Origin: Streptomyces caniferus | GTDB lineage: Bacteria > Actinomycetota > Actinomycetes > Streptomycetales > Streptomycetaceae | Direction: 5' to 3' | Length of the DNA: 64,000 nucleotides | Assembly (NCBI RefSeq): GCF_009811555.1 | Contig: NZ_BLIN01000005.1 | Coordinates: 3,853,501 to 3,917,500 of the forward strand | Shown: positions 46,731 through 58,556 of the stretch, in pieces | Numbering within the stretch: position 1 is the first letter of the stretch | Layout of the letters: every line of letters begins with the position of its first letter | Position numbers and translations under genes: made by a program | Notes under the pieces: generated by a model | What the model was told of the DNA's origin: nothing | Seen by the model: the letters and a program-made list of their open reading frames with translations, nothing else | Databases searched by the model: none

Positions 46731-47291
46731 TCAGTTCTCCTTGAACGGGAAGCCGAGGTGACGAAGCAGGGCGCGGCCCTCATCGTCGTTGGACGCCGTG
46801 GTGACCACGGTGATGTCCATGCCCCGCGTCCGGTCGATCTTGTCCTGGTCGATCTCGTGGAACATGACCTGCTCCGTGAGACCGAAGGTGTAGTTGCCCC
46901 GACCGTCGAACTGCTTCGGGGACAGACCACGGAAGTCGCGGATGCGCGGCAGCGCCAGCGACAGCAGGCGGTCCAGGAACTCCCACATGCGGTCACCGCG
47001 GAGGGTGACGTGGGCACCGATCGGCTGGCCCTCGCGCAGCTTGAACTGCGCGATGGACTTACGGGCCTTGGTGACGGCCGGCTTCTGTCCGGTGATCGTG
47101 GTGAGGTCGCGGATGGCGCCCTCGATCAGCTTGGAGTCGCGGGCGGCGTCGCCCACACCCATGTTGACCACGATCTTGGTCAGACCGGGGATCTGCATGA
47201 CGTTCTCGAGCGAGAACTCGTCCTTCAGCTTCCCGGCGATCTCTTCGCGGTAGCGCGTCTTCAGACGCGGCGCGTTGGTGGTGGCAGTCAT
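46731..47291 (-). CDS. rplE: 50S ribosomal protein L5
   Basis: L5 binds 5S rRNA and touches P-site tRNA. The 186-residue protein contains [21 protein letters not shown], the [21 protein letters not shown] block and [19 protein letters not shown]. The ATG overlaps the rplX stop by one base. Confidence 0.98.
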   Translation of the reverse strand: MTATTNAPRLKTRYREEIAGKLKDEFSLENVMQIPGLTKIVVNMGVGDAARDSKLIEGAIRDLTTITGQKPAVTKARKSIAQFKLREGQPIGAHVTLRGDRMWEFLDRLLSLALPRIRDFRGLSPKQFDGRGNYTFGLTEQVMFHEIDQDKIDRTRGMDITVVTTASNDDEGRALLRHLGFPFKEN

Positions 47292-47614
47292 CAGATGTCC
47301 TCACCGGTCCGCTTGGCAACGCGGATCTTGTTGCCCTCGTCGTCGAAGCGGTATCCGACGCGGGTGACGACCTTGTTGCCGTCCTTCTCCACGACGAGCT
47401 GAACGTTGCTCACGTGGACAGGGGCCTCGGTCGTCACAATGCCGCCGGTCTTCGAACCACGAGCGGTCTGGCCGGCCTTGGTGTGCTTCTTGACCCGGTT
47501 GACACCCTCGACCAGGACGCGGTCCTCGCGGGGGAAGGCCTGGATGACCTTGCCCTGCTTGCCCTTGTCCTTACCGGTGATGACCTGGACCAGGTCGCCC
47601 TTCTTGATCTTCAT
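47291..47614 (-). CDS. rplX: 50S ribosomal protein L24
   Basis: An assembly initiator of the 50S subunit. The 107-residue KOW-domain protein has [20 protein letters not shown] at the start and [22 protein letters not shown] at 47612-47614, 3 bp from the rplN stop codon. Confidence 0.98.
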   Translation of the reverse strand: MKIKKGDLVQVITGKDKGKQGKVIQAFPREDRVLVEGVNRVKKHTKAGQTARGSKTGGIVTTEAPVHVSNVQLVVEKDGNKVVTRVGYRFDDEGNKIRVAKRTGEDI

Positions 47615-47617
47615 CGG

Positions 47618-47986
47618 TTACAGCACCTCCGGCGCGAGCGAGATGATCTTCATGAACTTCTTCTCGCGCAGCTCCCGGCCCACGGGGCCGAAGATGCGGG
47701 TGCCGCGGGGGTCGCCATCGTTCTTGAGGATGACGGCCGCGTTCTCGTCGAAGCGGATGTACGAGCCGTCCGGACGGCGGCGCTCCTTGACGGTGCGAAC
47801 GATGACCGCCTTGATGACGTCACCCTTCTTCACGTTGCCACCGGGGATCGCGTCCTTCACGGTGGCGACGATGACGTCACCGATGCCCGCGTAGCGGCGA
47901 CCCGAACCACCGAGAACACGGATGCAAAGGATTTCCTTCGCACCAGTGTTGTCGGCGACCCGCAGTCGCGACTCCTGCTGGATCAC
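47618..47986 (-). CDS. rplN: 50S ribosomal protein L14
   Basis: L14 forms an inter-subunit bridge. The 122-residue protein starts [20 protein letters not shown] and ends [25 protein letters not shown]. The start is GTG 47984-47986. Two palindromes lie in the 106-bp gap that separates it from rpsQ. Confidence 0.98.
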   Translation of the reverse strand: MIQQESRLRVADNTGAKEILCIRVLGGSGRRYAGIGDVIVATVKDAIPGGNVKKGDVIKAVIVRTVKERRRPDGSYIRFDENAAVILKNDGDPRGTRIFGPVGRELREKKFMKIISLAPEVL

Positions 47987-48015
47987 GTCTATCTCCTGTT
48001 TGTCTGCCGGTTCCC

Positions 48016-48050
48016 GGCAGGGGCTTTCCTCTGACGAGTGGGCCCCTGCC
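48016..48050 (-). other. Hairpin between rpsQ and rplN (A)
   Basis: GGCAGGGGC (48016-48024) and GCCCCTGCC (48042-48050) form a perfect 9-bp stem with a 17-nt loop, within the operon. Confidence 0.5.
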
Positions 48051-48067
48051 GAGCCTGGCGGAACTGT

Positions 48068-48088
48068 TCCTAGGGGGTCCCCCTAGGA
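48068..48088. other. Near-perfect palindrome between rpsQ and rplN (B)
   Basis: TCCTAGGGGG, a single T, and CCCCCTAGGA: 10-bp arms around one base, immediately after the rpsQ stop. As RNA it would fold with a short loop; as DNA it is a near-perfect operator-like palindrome. Confidence 0.55.
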
Positions 48089-48092
48089 GGGA

Positions 48093-48374
48093 TTACTTGG
48101 CCTTCTCGAGGATCTCGACGATGCGCCAGCGCTTGGTGGCGGACAGCGGCCGGGTCTCCATCAGGAGGACGCGGTCGCCGACGCCGGCAGCGTTCTGCTC
48201 GTCGTGCGCCTTGAGCTTGTTGGTACGGCGGATGACCTTGCCGTACAGCGCGTGCTTGACACGGTCCTCGACAGCGACGACGACGGTCTTGTCCATCTTG
48301 TCGCTGACGACGAGACCCTCGCGGGTCTTGCGGAAACCGCGCTCGTTCGTCTCAGTCACATTCTTCTCGCTCAT
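48093..48374 (-). CDS. rpsQ: 30S ribosomal protein S17
   Basis: A primary 16S rRNA-binding protein. The 93-residue OB-fold protein contains [20 protein letters not shown] and [33 protein letters not shown]. The ATG overlaps the rpmC stop by one base (TGATG). Confidence 0.98.
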   Translation of the reverse strand: MSEKNVTETNERGFRKTREGLVVSDKMDKTVVVAVEDRVKHALYGKVIRRTNKLKAHDEQNAAGVGDRVLLMETRPLSATKRWRIVEILEKAK

Positions 48375-48598
48375 CAGGCGCTCTCCACCGTCTCGATGCC
48401 CAGCTCGCGCTCACGCATCAGGGTGTAGATCCGGGCGATGTCCTTACGGACGGACTTGAGCCGACCGTGGTTCTCAAGCTGTCCGGTCGCCGCCTGGAAG
48501 CGGAGGTTGAACAGCTCCTCCTTGGCCTCACGAAGCTTGGCAACGAGGTCCTCGTTGTTCAGCTCGCGCAGCTCGGTCGCCTTGATACCGGCCGCCAT
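48374..48598 (-). CDS. rpmC: 50S ribosomal protein L29
   Basis: L29 lies at the tunnel exit and helps dock SRP and trigger factor. The 74-residue helical hairpin contains [30 protein letters not shown] 48596-48598 overlaps the rplP stop by one base; a GTG one codon earlier is possible but gives a longer than usual protein. Confidence 0.97.
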   Translation of the reverse strand: MAAGIKATELRELNNEDLVAKLREAKEELFNLRFQAATGQLENHGRLKSVRKDIARIYTLMRERELGIETVESA

Positions 48599-49017
48599 CA
48601 CGACTCACCTGCCTCGCGCCGCACAATGCGGCACTTCATCGGAAGCTTGTGGGCGGCGCGGGTCAGCGCCTCCTTGGCAACCTTTTCGTTCGGGAAGGAC
48701 AGCTCGAACATCACCCGACCGGGCTTGACGTTCGCGACCCACCACTCCGGAGAACCCTTACCGGAACCCATGCGGGTTTCGGCCGGCTTCTTCGTGAGCG
48801 GGCGGTCCGGGTAAATGTTGATCCAGACCTTGCCGCCACGCTTGATGTGACGGGTCATCGCGATACGAGCGGACTCGATCTGACGGTTCGTCACGTAAGC
48901 CGGGGTGACGGCCTGGATGCCGTACTCACCGAAGGCCAGCTCGGTGCCACCCTTGGCCATGCCACTGCGCTTCGGGTGGTGCTGCTTGCGGTGCTTGACC
49001 CTGCGAGGGATCAGCAT
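48598..49017 (-). CDS. rplP: 50S ribosomal protein L16
   Basis: L16 organises the A-site region and the peptidyl-transferase centre. The 139-residue protein starts [20 protein letters not shown] and has the signature [26 protein letters not shown] 49015-49017, 5 bp after the rpsC stop. Confidence 0.98.
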   Translation of the reverse strand: MLIPRRVKHRKQHHPKRSGMAKGGTELAFGEYGIQAVTPAYVTNRQIESARIAMTRHIKRGGKVWINIYPDRPLTKKPAETRMGSGKGSPEWWVANVKPGRVMFELSFPNEKVAKEALTRAAHKLPMKCRIVRREAGES

Positions 49018-49022
49018 GTCGG

Positions 49023-49853
49023 TCAGGCCTCCGTTCCGGGGGTCTCCGCCGGAGCAGCGGCAGCAGCCTCGGCCTTGGGGGCCTCGGCAGCGGCGCTCTG
49101 CTGCTGCGGCTTGCGGCCACCGCGGCCGCCGCGCTCGCCGCCACCACGACGGGGACGGTCGTTGCCGCCACCACGGGCCGGGCGGTTACCCGCACGGGCC
49201 GCGGCGTTCTCGGCACGCACCTCGGCGATGTTCTTGACGTCGCCCTTGTAGATCCAGACCTTCACGCCGATACGGCCGAAGGTGGTCTTGGCCTCGAAGA
49301 AGCCGTAGTCGACGTTCGCACGGAGCGTGTGCAGGGGCACACGGCCCTCGCGGTAGAACTCCGAGCGGGACATCTCGGCGCCGCCGAGACGGCCACCGCA
49401 CTGGATCTTGATGCCCTTGGCGCCGGCCTTCATCGTCGACTGCATGCTCTTACGCATGGCGCGACGGAAGGAGACGCGGGAGGACAGCTGCTCGGCGACG
49501 GCCTGGGCGACCAGCTGAGCATCGGTCTCGGGGTTCTTGACCTCGAGGATGTTCAGCTGGACCTGCTTGCCGGTCAGCTTCTCCAGCTCGCCGCGGATGC
49601 GGTCCGCCTCGGCGCCGCGGCGGCCGATGACGATGCCCGGACGAGCGGTGTGGATGTCAACGCGGACGCGCTCACGGGTGCGCTCGATCTCCACCTTGGA
49701 GATACCGGCGCGCTCCATGCCCTTCGTCATCATGCGACGAATGGCGACGTCTTCCTTGACGTAGTCCTTGTACAGCTTGTCGGCGTACCAGCGCGACTTG
49801 AAGTCGGTGGTGATGCCGAGCCGGAACCCGTGCGGGTTAACCTTCTGGCCCAT
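49023..49853 (-). CDS. rpsC: 30S ribosomal protein S3
   Basis: S3 is part of the mRNA entry tunnel and its helicase activity. The 276-residue protein has a KH domain (about 45-110, [20 protein letters not shown]) and the S3 C-terminal domain (about 115-205). An extended Arg/Gly then Ala/Glu-rich tail from about 215 ([20 protein letters not shown]) is typical of Streptomyces. The ATG overlaps the rplV stop (TAATG). Confidence 0.98.
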   Translation of the reverse strand: MGQKVNPHGFRLGITTDFKSRWYADKLYKDYVKEDVAIRRMMTKGMERAGISKVEIERTRERVRVDIHTARPGIVIGRRGAEADRIRGELEKLTGKQVQLNILEVKNPETDAQLVAQAVAEQLSSRVSFRRAMRKSMQSTMKAGAKGIKIQCGGRLGGAEMSRSEFYREGRVPLHTLRANVDYGFFEAKTTFGRIGVKVWIYKGDVKNIAEVRAENAAARAGNRPARGGGNDRPRRGGGERGGRGGRKPQQQSAAAEAPKAEAAAAAPAETPGTEA

Positions 49854-50200
49854 TACCGGGTTCCTTCCTTGCTGCTGACGACCACGGTGATGTGGCTGGT
49901 CCGCTTGCGGATCCGGTAGGCACGGCCCTGGGCACGCGGACGGAACCGCTTCAGGGTCGGGCCCTCGTCGACATACGCCTCGGAGATGACGAGGCTGCCG
50001 GCGTCGGTGTGGTCGTAGTTGTGCGCGGCGTTGGCAATGGCGCTGTCCAGCACCTTGCCCACCGGCACGCTCGCGGCCTGCGGGGCGAAACGCAGGACCG
50101 CCTGAGCCTCCGTGGCATTCATGCCACGGATAAGGTCCACCACGCGGCGGGCCTTCATGGGCGTGACGCGGATGTACCGCGCCTGGGCCCTGGCTTCCAT
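49853..50200 (-). CDS. rplV: 50S ribosomal protein L22
   Basis: L22 lines the exit tunnel; its loop is where some macrolide-resistance changes occur. The 115-residue protein starts [20 protein letters not shown] and ends [24 protein letters not shown] 50198-50200 was chosen because AAGGGA sits 6 nt upstream and the length fits; upstream in-frame starts would overlap rpsS. Confidence 0.98.
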   Translation of the reverse strand: MEARAQARYIRVTPMKARRVVDLIRGMNATEAQAVLRFAPQAASVPVGKVLDSAIANAAHNYDHTDAGSLVISEAYVDEGPTLKRFRPRAQGRAYRIRKRTSHITVVVSSKEGTR

Positions 50201-50243
50201 GGTTGTCCCTTCAGTGTCAGTCATAGTCTTCGCACTCCGCCGA

Positions 50244-50525
50244 TCAACGACGCCGCGACTTGCGGTCGTCCTTCTCGTGGCCGCGGAAGGTGCGGGTCGG
50301 CGCAAACTCGCCGAGCTTGTGGCCGACCATCGACTCGGTGACGAACACCGGGACGTGCTTGCGGCCGTCGTGCACCGCGATCGTGTGGCCGAGCATGGCC
50401 GGGACGATCATGGAGCGGCGGGACCAGGTCTTGATGACGTTCTTGGTGCCGGCATCGTTCTGAACATCCACCTTCTTGGAAAGGTGGTCGTCGACGAAGG
50501 GCCCCTTCTTGAGACTGCGCGGCAT
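50244..50525 (-). CDS. rpsS: 30S ribosomal protein S19
   Basis: S19 forms a head complex with S13. The 93-residue protein starts [20 protein letters not shown] and contains HNGKKHVPVF-type and [16 protein letters not shown] segments. ATG at 50523-50525, after rplB. Confidence 0.98.
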   Translation of the reverse strand: MPRSLKKGPFVDDHLSKKVDVQNDAGTKNVIKTWSRRSMIVPAMLGHTIAVHDGRKHVPVFVTESMVGHKLGEFAPTRTFRGHEKDDRKSRRR

Positions 50526-50537
50526 CTAAACCCGCTC

Positions 50538-51374
50538 CTAGCGCTTCTTGTTCGTCTTGCGGCGGCGGACGATGTACTTGTTGCTCGCCTTCTTCGGCGA
50601 ACGAGTACGACCCTCCTTCTGACCCCACGGCGAGACCGGGTGGCGACCACCGGAAGTCTTGCCCTCACCACCACCGTGCGGGTGGTCAACCGGGTTCATC
50701 ACGACACCACGCACGGTCGGGCGGACGCCCTTCCAGCGCATGCGGCCGGCCTTGCCCCAGTTGATGTTCGACTGCTCGGCGTTGCCGACCTCGCCCACAG
50801 TGGCGCGGCAGCGGACGTCGACCAGGCGGATCTCACCCGACGGCATACGGAGGTGGGCCATGCGGCCCTCCTTCGCCAGCAGCTGCACGGAGGCACCGGC
50901 CGAGCGGGCGAACTTCGCACCGCCGCCCGGACGCAGCTCGATCGCGTGGATCGTCGTACCCACGGGGATGTGGCGCAGCGGCAGGTTGTTGCCCGGCTTG
51001 ATGTCGGCGCCAGGGCCGTTCTCAATCCGAGCACCCTGGACCAGGCCACGGGGCGCGATGATGTAGCGCTTCTCGCCGTCTGCGTAGTGCAGGAGCGCGA
51101 TGCGCGCGGTGCGGTTGGGGTCGTACTCGATGTGCGCGACCTTGGCCGGCACGCCGTCCTTGTCGTGACGACGGAAGTCGATCACTCGGTAGGCGCGCTT
51201 GTGGCCACCGCCCTGGTGGCGAACGGTCACACGACCGGCGTTGTTACGGCCGCCCTTGCTGTGCAGCGGGCGGACCAGCGACTTCTCCGGCGTGGACCGC
51301 GTGATCTCGACAAAGTCGGCGACGCTGGAGCCACGACGGCCCGGGGTCGTCGGCTTGTACTTGCGGATACCCAT
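50538..51374 (-). CDS. rplB: 50S ribosomal protein L2
   Basis: L2 is needed for subunit joining and peptidyl-transferase activity. The 278-residue protein starts [18 protein letters not shown] and carries the conserved C-terminal signature [19 protein letters not shown], including the essential His. ATG at 51372-51374. Confidence 0.99.
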   Translation of the reverse strand: MGIRKYKPTTPGRRGSSVADFVEITRSTPEKSLVRPLHSKGGRNNAGRVTVRHQGGGHKRAYRVIDFRRHDKDGVPAKVAHIEYDPNRTARIALLHYADGEKRYIIAPRGLVQGARIENGPGADIKPGNNLPLRHIPVGTTIHAIELRPGGGAKFARSAGASVQLLAKEGRMAHLRMPSGEIRLVDVRCRATVGEVGNAEQSNINWGKAGRMRWKGVRPTVRGVVMNPVDHPHGGGEGKTSGGRHPVSPWGQKEGRTRSPKKASNKYIVRRRKTNKKR

Positions 51375-51413
51375 TTCTCAGTCCTCGTCCGATTCCGGAC
51401 GACTCGGACTCCG

Positions 51414-51737
51414 TTAGGAGACCGGGCCGCCGAAGATGTCGATACGGTCGCCCTCGGCGAGGGTCACGATGGCGCGCTTGGTGTTCGCGCGCTTGCCGTA
51501 ACCGGTGCGGGTGCGCTTGCGCTTGCCCTGCCGGTTGATCGTGTTGACCCCGGTGACCTTGACCGAGAAGACCGCCTCGACGGCCTGCTTGATCTGGGTC
51601 TTGTTCGAGCCGGGCGCGACGATGAACGTGTACTTGTTCTCGTCCAGCAGCGCGTAGCTCTTCTCGGAAACCACCGGCTTGACGAGAACGTCACGCGGGT
51701 CCGTGAAGGTCTTGCTGGTGACGACGGCCTCACTCAT
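51414..51737 (-). CDS. rplW: 50S ribosomal protein L23
   Basis: L23 at the tunnel exit binds trigger factor and SRP. It has 107 residues, with [27 protein letters not shown] and the basic [21 protein letters not shown] loop. The ATG overlaps the rplD stop by one base (TGATG). Confidence 0.98.
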   Translation of the reverse strand: MSEAVVTSKTFTDPRDVLVKPVVSEKSYALLDENKYTFIVAPGSNKTQIKQAVEAVFSVKVTGVNTINRQGKRKRTRTGYGKRANTKRAIVTLAEGDRIDIFGGPVS

Positions 51738-52390
51738 CAGGCGTCGCTCCCTTCGGTCTCAGCGTTGGCCTTGGGGCCAGACACGAAGGACTCGAAGGCG
51801 GCCTTGGTGAAGACCACGTCGTCGGAGACGAGCACGTCGTACGTGTTCAGCTGGCCCGGCTCCAGGATGTGCACCTGGGGCAGGTTGCGGGCGGACAGCC
51901 ACGCGGCCTCGTCGCTGCGCTCGGCGACCAGGAGCACGTTCTTGCGCTCGCTGACCTTGCCGAGGAGAGTCTTGGCGGCCTTGGTGGAGATGTCGCCCTC
52001 GACCACGCCGGAAACGACGTGGATACGGCTGTTGCGGGCCCGGTCGGTGAGGGCACCGCGCAGGGCGGCGACCTTCATCTTCTTCGGGGTCCGCTGGCTG
52101 TAGTCACGCGGCACGGGGCCGTGGACGATGCCACCGCCGGCGAACTGCGGCGCACGGGTGGAACCCTGACGCGCCCGGCCGGTGCCCTTCTGGCGGTACG
52201 GCTTCTTGCCACCGCCGCGGACCTCGCCGCGAGTCTTGGTCTTGTGCGTGCCCTGACGGGCCGCGGCCAGCTGCGCGACAACGACCTGGTGGATCAGCGG
52301 AACGCTGACCTTGGCGTCGAAGATCTCCGTGGGGAGCTCGACGCTACCGGCCTTGTCGCCTGCCGGCGAAAGGATGTCAATGGTGCTCAT
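51737..52390 (-). CDS. rplD: 50S ribosomal protein L4
   Basis: L4 lines the exit tunnel and in enterobacteria represses the S10 operon. The 217-residue protein contains the tunnel loop ([30 protein letters not shown]) and [26 protein letters not shown] at 52388-52390, 8 bp after the rplC stop. Confidence 0.98.
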   Translation of the reverse strand: MSTIDILSPAGDKAGSVELPTEIFDAKVSVPLIHQVVVAQLAAARQGTHKTKTRGEVRGGGKKPYRQKGTGRARQGSTRAPQFAGGGIVHGPVPRDYSQRTPKKMKVAALRGALTDRARNSRIHVVSGVVEGDISTKAAKTLLGKVSERKNVLLVAERSDEAAWLSARNLPQVHILEPGQLNTYDVLVSDDVVFTKAAFESFVSGPKANAETEGSDA

Positions 52391-52398
52391 CGGTTACC

Positions 52399-53043
52399 TC
52401 AGGCCCCCTTGGCCGCGGTACGGACCAGGACGAGGCCGCCGTTCGGACCAGGAACTGCGCCCTTGATGAGCAGCAGACCCTTCTCCGCGTCAACGGCATG
52501 GACGGTCAGGTTCTGGGTGGTGACCCGCTCATTGCCCATACGGCCGGCCATCCGCATGCCCTTGAACACGCGGCCCGGGGTGGCGCAGCCACCGATGGAG
52601 CCAGGCTTACGGTGCACGCGGTGGGCACCGTGGGAGGCCTTGCCGCCATGGAAGCCGTGACGCTTCATGACACCGGCGAAGCCCTTGCCCTTGCTCTTGC
52701 CGGTCACGTCCACCTTGACGCCGGACTCGAAGGTCTCAGCGGTCACTTCCTGGCCGAGGGTGTACTCACCGGCATCGGTGGTACGGACCTCGACGAGGTG
52801 ACGACGGGGGGTGACGTCGGCCTTCGCGAAGTGGCCCTTGAGGGGCTTGTTCACCTTGCGCGGGTCGATCTCGCCGAAGGCGATCTGGACGGAGTCGTAG
52901 CCGTCCTGGTCATTGGTGCGCACCTGGGTAACGACACAGGGGCCGGCCTTCACCACGGTCACCGGGACGACACGGTTGTTCTCGTCCCAGACCTGGGTCA
53001 TGCCGAGCTTCTCGCCCAGGATGCCCTTGATCTGCTTTGCCAT
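52399..53043 (-). CDS. rplC: 50S ribosomal protein L3
   Basis: L3 starts 50S assembly and reaches the peptidyl-transferase centre. The 214-residue protein starts [20 protein letters not shown] and contains [21 protein letters not shown] and [21 protein letters not shown] at 53041-53043. Confidence 0.98.
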   Translation of the reverse strand: MAKQIKGILGEKLGMTQVWDENNRVVPVTVVKAGPCVVTQVRTNDQDGYDSVQIAFGEIDPRKVNKPLKGHFAKADVTPRRHLVEVRTTDAGEYTLGQEVTAETFESGVKVDVTGKSKGKGFAGVMKRHGFHGGKASHGAHRVHRKPGSIGGCATPGRVFKGMRMAGRMGNERVTTQNLTVHAVDAEKGLLLIKGAVPGPNGGLVLVRTAAKGA

Positions 53044-53057
53044 CTCTTCCGCGCCTC

Positions 53058-53366
53058 TCAGAGCTTGATCTCGATGTCAACGCCGGCCGGAAGGTCCAGG
53101 CGCATCAGCGAGTCAACGGTCTTGGGCGTCGGGTCGAGGATGTCGATCAGGCGCTTGTGCGTGCGCATCTCGAAGTGCTCGCGCGCGTCCTTGTACTTGT
53201 GCGGCGACTTGATGACGCAGTACACGTTCTTTTCAGTGGGCAGCGGCACCGGGCCCGCGACCGACGCACCAGTACGGGTCACCGTCTCGACGATCTTCTT
53301 CGCCGACGTGTCGATGACCTCGTGGTCGTAGGCCTTGAGCCGGATGCGGATCTTCTGTCCCGCCAT
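53058..53366 (-). CDS. rpsJ: 30S ribosomal protein S10
   Basis: S10 is a 30S head protein and, as NusE, a transcription antitermination factor. The 102-residue protein starts [19 protein letters not shown] and contains [42 protein letters not shown] 53364-53366. It begins the S10 operon and has a leader of about 340 nt carrying several hairpins. Confidence 0.98.
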   Translation of the reverse strand: MAGQKIRIRLKAYDHEVIDTSAKKIVETVTRTGASVAGPVPLPTEKNVYCVIKSPHKYKDAREHFEMRTHKRLIDILDPTPKTVDSLMRLDLPAGVDIEIKL

Positions 53367-53702
53367 GGCTACTTCGTAGTCCTGTCTCTCGTAACGCTCT
53401 GGGACCCGGTGCGCTGCGCTTCGCGAGAAGCGCCGTTCTTCTCCGACCCACGCGGTCGGGCGTGTCGCACCCCTTCCCGTAGATCCCCGTAAAGGGGATC
53501 CTTCAAGAAGGAGAAGGCAGGGGAAGAACACCCACCGGGCGCCTGGCCGAGGCACCCCGCTGACGCTTCCCGGAAGATTCCCGTATTTCCGACCCTGAGA
53601 AGGGACGACGAATACCTGGGACTCGCTTCCAGTCCTCCCGGCGGGAGGCGCGCAGCATCGGCACTCAACCGAGCAACCTGGACAGTGTGCCATACCCGGG
53701 AC
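53367..53702 (-). other. Leader of the S10 operon
   Basis: The leader is non-coding. On the sense strand it holds a CCTCCCG/GGGAGG-type stem near 53635, the perfect hairpin GATCCCC/GGGGATC (53482-53500), the motif shared with the rpsL leader (53443-53467) and GCGCTTC/GAAGCGC (53416-53433) close to rpsJ. This is a good place for ribosomal-protein autoregulation, but no known protein-binding consensus could be confirmed. Confidence 0.6.
53443..53467 (-). promoter_or_regulatory. Leader hairpin motif shared with rpsL (copy in rpsJ leader)
   Basis: The CCGACC/GGTCGG stem with loop CACGC (plus-strand reading), followed by GGCGTGTCG. It is identical at 24 of 25 positions to 58209-58233. It lies 77 nt upstream of the rpsJ start codon. 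Confidence 0.7.
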
Positions 53703-53732
53703 GCCTAAGGCCAATCGGACCCCAACTGTCAA
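53703..53732 (-). promoter_or_regulatory. Candidate S10 operon promoter
   Basis: TTGACA (53732-53727) is followed after 18 nt by TTAGGC (53708-53703). The -35 is perfect, the -10 weak. It begins right at the end of the tuf terminator. Confidence 0.45.
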
Positions 53733-53768
53733 GGAGCCCCGCCCACCTGATGGTGGACGGGGCTCCTT
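53731..53768 (-). terminator. Terminator of the str operon (after tuf)
   Basis: A 17-bp stem with one mismatch (AAGGAGCCCCGCCCACC and GGTGGACGGGGCTCCTT) and a TGAT loop, about 35 bp after the tuf stop. Confidence 0.85.
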
Positions 53769-53801
53769 GTGGAACTGCTACCGGATCAACCGGATCAACA
53801 A

Positions 53802-54995
53802 TTACTTGTTGATCTTGGTGACCTGGCCGGCGCCGACGGTCCGGCCACCCTCACGGATGGCGAACTTCAGGCCCTCCTCCATGGCGACCGGCTGGATCAG
53901 CTCGACCGACATCTCGGTGTTGTCGCCCGGCATGACCATCTCGGTGCCCTCGGGGAGGGTCACGACGCCGGTCACGTCCGTGGTACGGAAGTAGAACTGC
54001 GGGCGGTAGTTGTTGAAGAACGGGGTGTGGCGGCCACCCTCGTCCTTCGACAGGATGTACGCCTGGGCCTCGAACGAGGTGTGCGGCGTGACCGAACCCG
54101 GCTTGATGATGACCTGGCCGCGCTCGACGTCCTCGCGCTTGATACCGCGAAGCAGCAGACCGACGTTCTCACCGGCCTGGCCCTCGTCGAGGAGCTTCCG
54201 GAACATCTCGATGCCGGTGACCGTGGTGGTGGTCTTCTCGGTCTTGATGCCGATGATGTCGACGGTCTCGTTGACCTTGAGGACACCACGCTCGATACGA
54301 CCGGTGACAACGGTGCCACGGCCGGTGATCGTGAAGACGTCCTCGATCGGCATCAGGAACGGCTTGTCGACGTCGCGCTCGGGCTGCGGGATCGACTCGT
54401 CGACGGCGGCCATGAGCTTGAGGACGGAGTCGCCCCACTCCTTGTCGCCCTCGAGCGCCTTGAGCGCCGAGACCTTGACGACCGGAACGTCGTCGCCGGG
54501 GAACTCGTACTCGGAGAGGAGCTCACGGACCTCGAGCTCGACGAGCTCCAGGATCTCCTCGTCGTCCACCATGTCGGCCTTGTTCAGGGCGACAACGATG
54601 TACGGAACGCCGACCTGGCGGGCCAGGAGCACGTGCTCCTTGGTCTGCGGCATCGGGCCGTCGGTGGCGGCAACCACGAGGATGGCGCCGTCCATCTGCG
54701 CCGCACCCGTGATCATGTTCTTGATGTAGTCCGCGTGACCGGGGCAGTCGACGTGGGCGTAGTGACGGTTCTCCGTCTGGTACTCGACGTGCGCGATCGA
54801 GATCGTGATACCGCGCTGGCGCTCCTCAGGAGCCTTGTCGATCTGGTCGAAGGCCGAGGCCTCGTTCAGGTCCGGGTACGCGTCGTGCAGCACCTTGGTA
54901 ATGGCGGCCGTGAGGGTCGTCTTACCGTGGTCAATGTGACCGATGGTGCCGATGTTGACGTGCGGCTTAGTCCGCTCGAACTTCGCCTTCGCCAC
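53802..54995 (-). CDS. tuf: Translation elongation factor EF-Tu
   Basis: EF-Tu delivers aminoacyl-tRNA to the ribosome as a GTPase. The 397-residue protein has the G-domain motifs GHIDHGKTT (19-27), DCPGHADY and NKADM. Domain III near the end ([16 protein letters not shown]) keeps the alanine equivalent to E. coli A375, the kirromycin-sensitive residue. The start is GTG 54993-54995 with AGGAGG upstream. It is the major tuf1-type gene, last in the str operon and perhaps also transcribed from its own promoter. Confidence 0.99.
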   Translation of the reverse strand: MAKAKFERTKPHVNIGTIGHIDHGKTTLTAAITKVLHDAYPDLNEASAFDQIDKAPEERQRGITISIAHVEYQTENRHYAHVDCPGHADYIKNMITGAAQMDGAILVVAATDGPMPQTKEHVLLARQVGVPYIVVALNKADMVDDEEILELVELEVRELLSEYEFPGDDVPVVKVSALKALEGDKEWGDSVLKLMAAVDESIPQPERDVDKPFLMPIEDVFTITGRGTVVTGRIERGVLKVNETVDIIGIKTEKTTTTVTGIEMFRKLLDEGQAGENVGLLLRGIKREDVERGQVIIKPGSVTPHTSFEAQAYILSKDEGGRHTPFFNNYRPQFYFRTTDVTGVVTLPEGTEMVMPGDNTEMSVELIQPVAMEEGLKFAIREGGRTVGAGQVTKINK

Positions 54996-55087
54996 TGGTT
55001 CCTCCTGAAGTGGTTCTGTACGCCTTACTCATCGGCGCCAGGTGATCTTTGCTGGGATGCCGGCTGACGGGGCAAGCCTCGCGGGTT

Positions 55088-55116
55088 GCGGGGATTGCCC
55101 CATCAGACGGTGTCAA
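55088..55116 (-). promoter_or_regulatory. Possible internal tuf promoter
   Basis: A perfect TTGACA (55116-55111) lies in the 155-bp fusA-tuf gap on the minus strand, but no good -10 occurs 16-18 nt downstream. A tuf1-specific promoter in this gap has been reported for other streptomycetes, hence the note. Confidence 0.35.
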
Positions 55117-55150
55117 GCCTAAAGCGTGTTCCGGCTCTCGGGAGACGGAG

Positions 55151-57271
<2,121 letters not shown>

Positions 57272-57310
57272 AGTGGCTCAATCTTCTCTCGGTCTCGATG
57301 TGGGTTGCGA

Positions 57311-57781
57311 CTACCAGCGGTAGTGCGCGAAGGCCTTGTTGGACTCGGCCATCTTGTGCGTGTCCTCACGCTTCTTGACCGAAGCGCCGAGGCCGTTGGA
57401 GGCGTCGAGCAGTTCGTTCATGAGGCGCTCGGTCATGGTCTTCTCGCGGCGGGCGCGGGAGTAGCCCACGAGCCAGCGGAGCGAGAGGGTGCCGGCACGG
57501 CCGGGCTTGACCTCGACCGGGACCTGGTAGGTCGCGCCACCGACACGGCGGGACTTGACCTCAAGAGTCGGCTTGATGTTCTCGAGCGCGCGCTTGAGCG
57601 TGATGACCGGGTCGTTACCGGTCTTCTCGCGCAGACCCTCCATGGCGCCGTAAACGATGCGCTCGGCGGTGGAGCGCTTTCCGTTCAGCAGCACCTTGTT
57701 GATGAGGGAGGTCACCAGAGGAGAACCGTAGACCGGGTCGATGATGACCGGGCGCTTCGGGGCGGGGCCCTTACGAGGCAT
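57311..57781 (-). CDS. rpsG: 30S ribosomal protein S7
   Basis: S7 is the head assembly protein and, in E. coli, the str-operon repressor. The 156-residue protein starts [20 protein letters not shown] and contains [20 protein letters not shown] and the C-terminal [24 protein letters not shown] at 57779-57781, 3 bp after rpsL. Confidence 0.99.
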   Translation of the reverse strand: MPRKGPAPKRPVIIDPVYGSPLVTSLINKVLLNGKRSTAERIVYGAMEGLREKTGNDPVITLKRALENIKPTLEVKSRRVGGATYQVPVEVKPGRAGTLSLRWLVGYSRARREKTMTERLMNELLDASNGLGASVKKREDTHKMAESNKAFAHYRW

Positions 57782-57783
57782 TC

Positions 57784-58155
57784 TTACTTCTCCTTCTTGG
57801 CGCCGTAGCGGCTGCGAGCCTGCTTGCGGTTCTTGACGCCCTGCGTGTCGAGGGAGCCGCGGATGATCTTGTACCGAACACCCGGCAGGTCCTTCACACG
57901 ACCACCGCGCACGAGCACGATCGAGTGCTCCTGCAGGTTGTGGCCCTCACCCGGAATGTAAGCGGTGACCTCGATCCCGCTGGTCAGACGCACACGCGCG
58001 ACCTTACGCAGGGCCGAGTTCGGCTTCTTCGGGGTGGTCGTGAAAACACGCGTGCAGACGCCACGGCGCTGGGGGGATCCCTCAAGCGCGGGCGTCTTGT
58101 TCTTCTCGACCTTGTCCTGCCGGCCCTTGCGGACCAGCTGCTGGATCGTAGGCAC
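57784..58155 (-). CDS. rpsL: 30S ribosomal protein S12
   Basis: S12 lies at the decoding centre. It has 123 residues. K43 ([13 protein letters not shown]) and K88 ([11 protein letters not shown]) are wild type, as expected for a streptomycin-sensitive ribosome; D89 is the usual methylthiolation site. The start is GTG 58153-58155. First gene of the str operon. Confidence 0.99.
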   Translation of the reverse strand: MPTIQQLVRKGRQDKVEKNKTPALEGSPQRRGVCTRVFTTTPKKPNSALRKVARVRLTSGIEVTAYIPGEGHNLQEHSIVLVRGGRVKDLPGVRYKIIRGSLDTQGVKNRKQARSRYGAKKEK

Positions 58156-58208
58156 CGTTTCTCCGGTTTCTGTGTGCCAGTCTCGGTAAAGCTAACCTGG
58201 AACATCTC

Positions 58209-58233
58209 CCGACCCACGCGGTCGGGTGTGTCG
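58209..58233 (-). promoter_or_regulatory. Leader hairpin motif shared with rpsJ (copy in rpsL leader)
   Basis: CCGACC/GGTCGG stem around CACGC, then GGTGTGTCG; one base differs from 53443-53467, and here the stem extends to 7 bp. It lies 54 nt before the rpsL start codon and about 160 nt after the promoter, so it is transcribed. Confidence 0.7.
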
Positions 58234-58378
58234 AATACTGCAGTCCGGTCCCTCGCTGGAACGAGGAAGGCGGCAGATTGCGGTGTCAAAACCCGGCTTC
58301 CGTACTGCGGCTCTCCCGGCCAGAGGCTGTGGAGTTTGCGCGCACGGCAGCCCAGGGACACCCCAGGCACAAGGTCAG

Positions 58379-58407
58379 AGCGTACCTACCGCATGGGCTG
58401 CGGTCAA
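58379..58407 (-). promoter_or_regulatory. str operon (rpsL) promoter
   Basis: TTGACC (58407-58402) and TACGCT (58384-58379), exactly 17 nt apart on the minus strand: a vegetative-type promoter giving a leader of about 215 nt. Confidence 0.65.
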
Positions 58408-58556
58408 AACAAATGCACACGCGAAGGACACGCCGGACTCCTCACGGCGTTGCGGCCACCGTAGTGCGATCAGCGACCGTACGGAAGAAGGCGCCACGTC
58501 GCCGCCGTTCACCGCGGCCGCCCGGCGCCCGCCGGCGGCCCGGACCCGCGGACCGG

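Larger units (their letters stand above)
58156..58556 (-). other. Leader and upstream region of the str operon
   Basis: There is no gene in these 401 bases. They hold the rpsL promoter (58379-58407), a CCTCG/CGAGG hairpin near 58250 and the motif shared with the rpsJ leader (58209-58233). The remainder, next to the DUF1707 gene, is GC-rich with no recognisable signal. Confidence 0.6.

Noticed and set aside
49018..53366. Plus-strand open frames across the ribosomal cluster (for example 50112-52103)
   Set aside because: They are antisense shadows of ribosomal protein genes; every one of those genes is intact on the minus strand.
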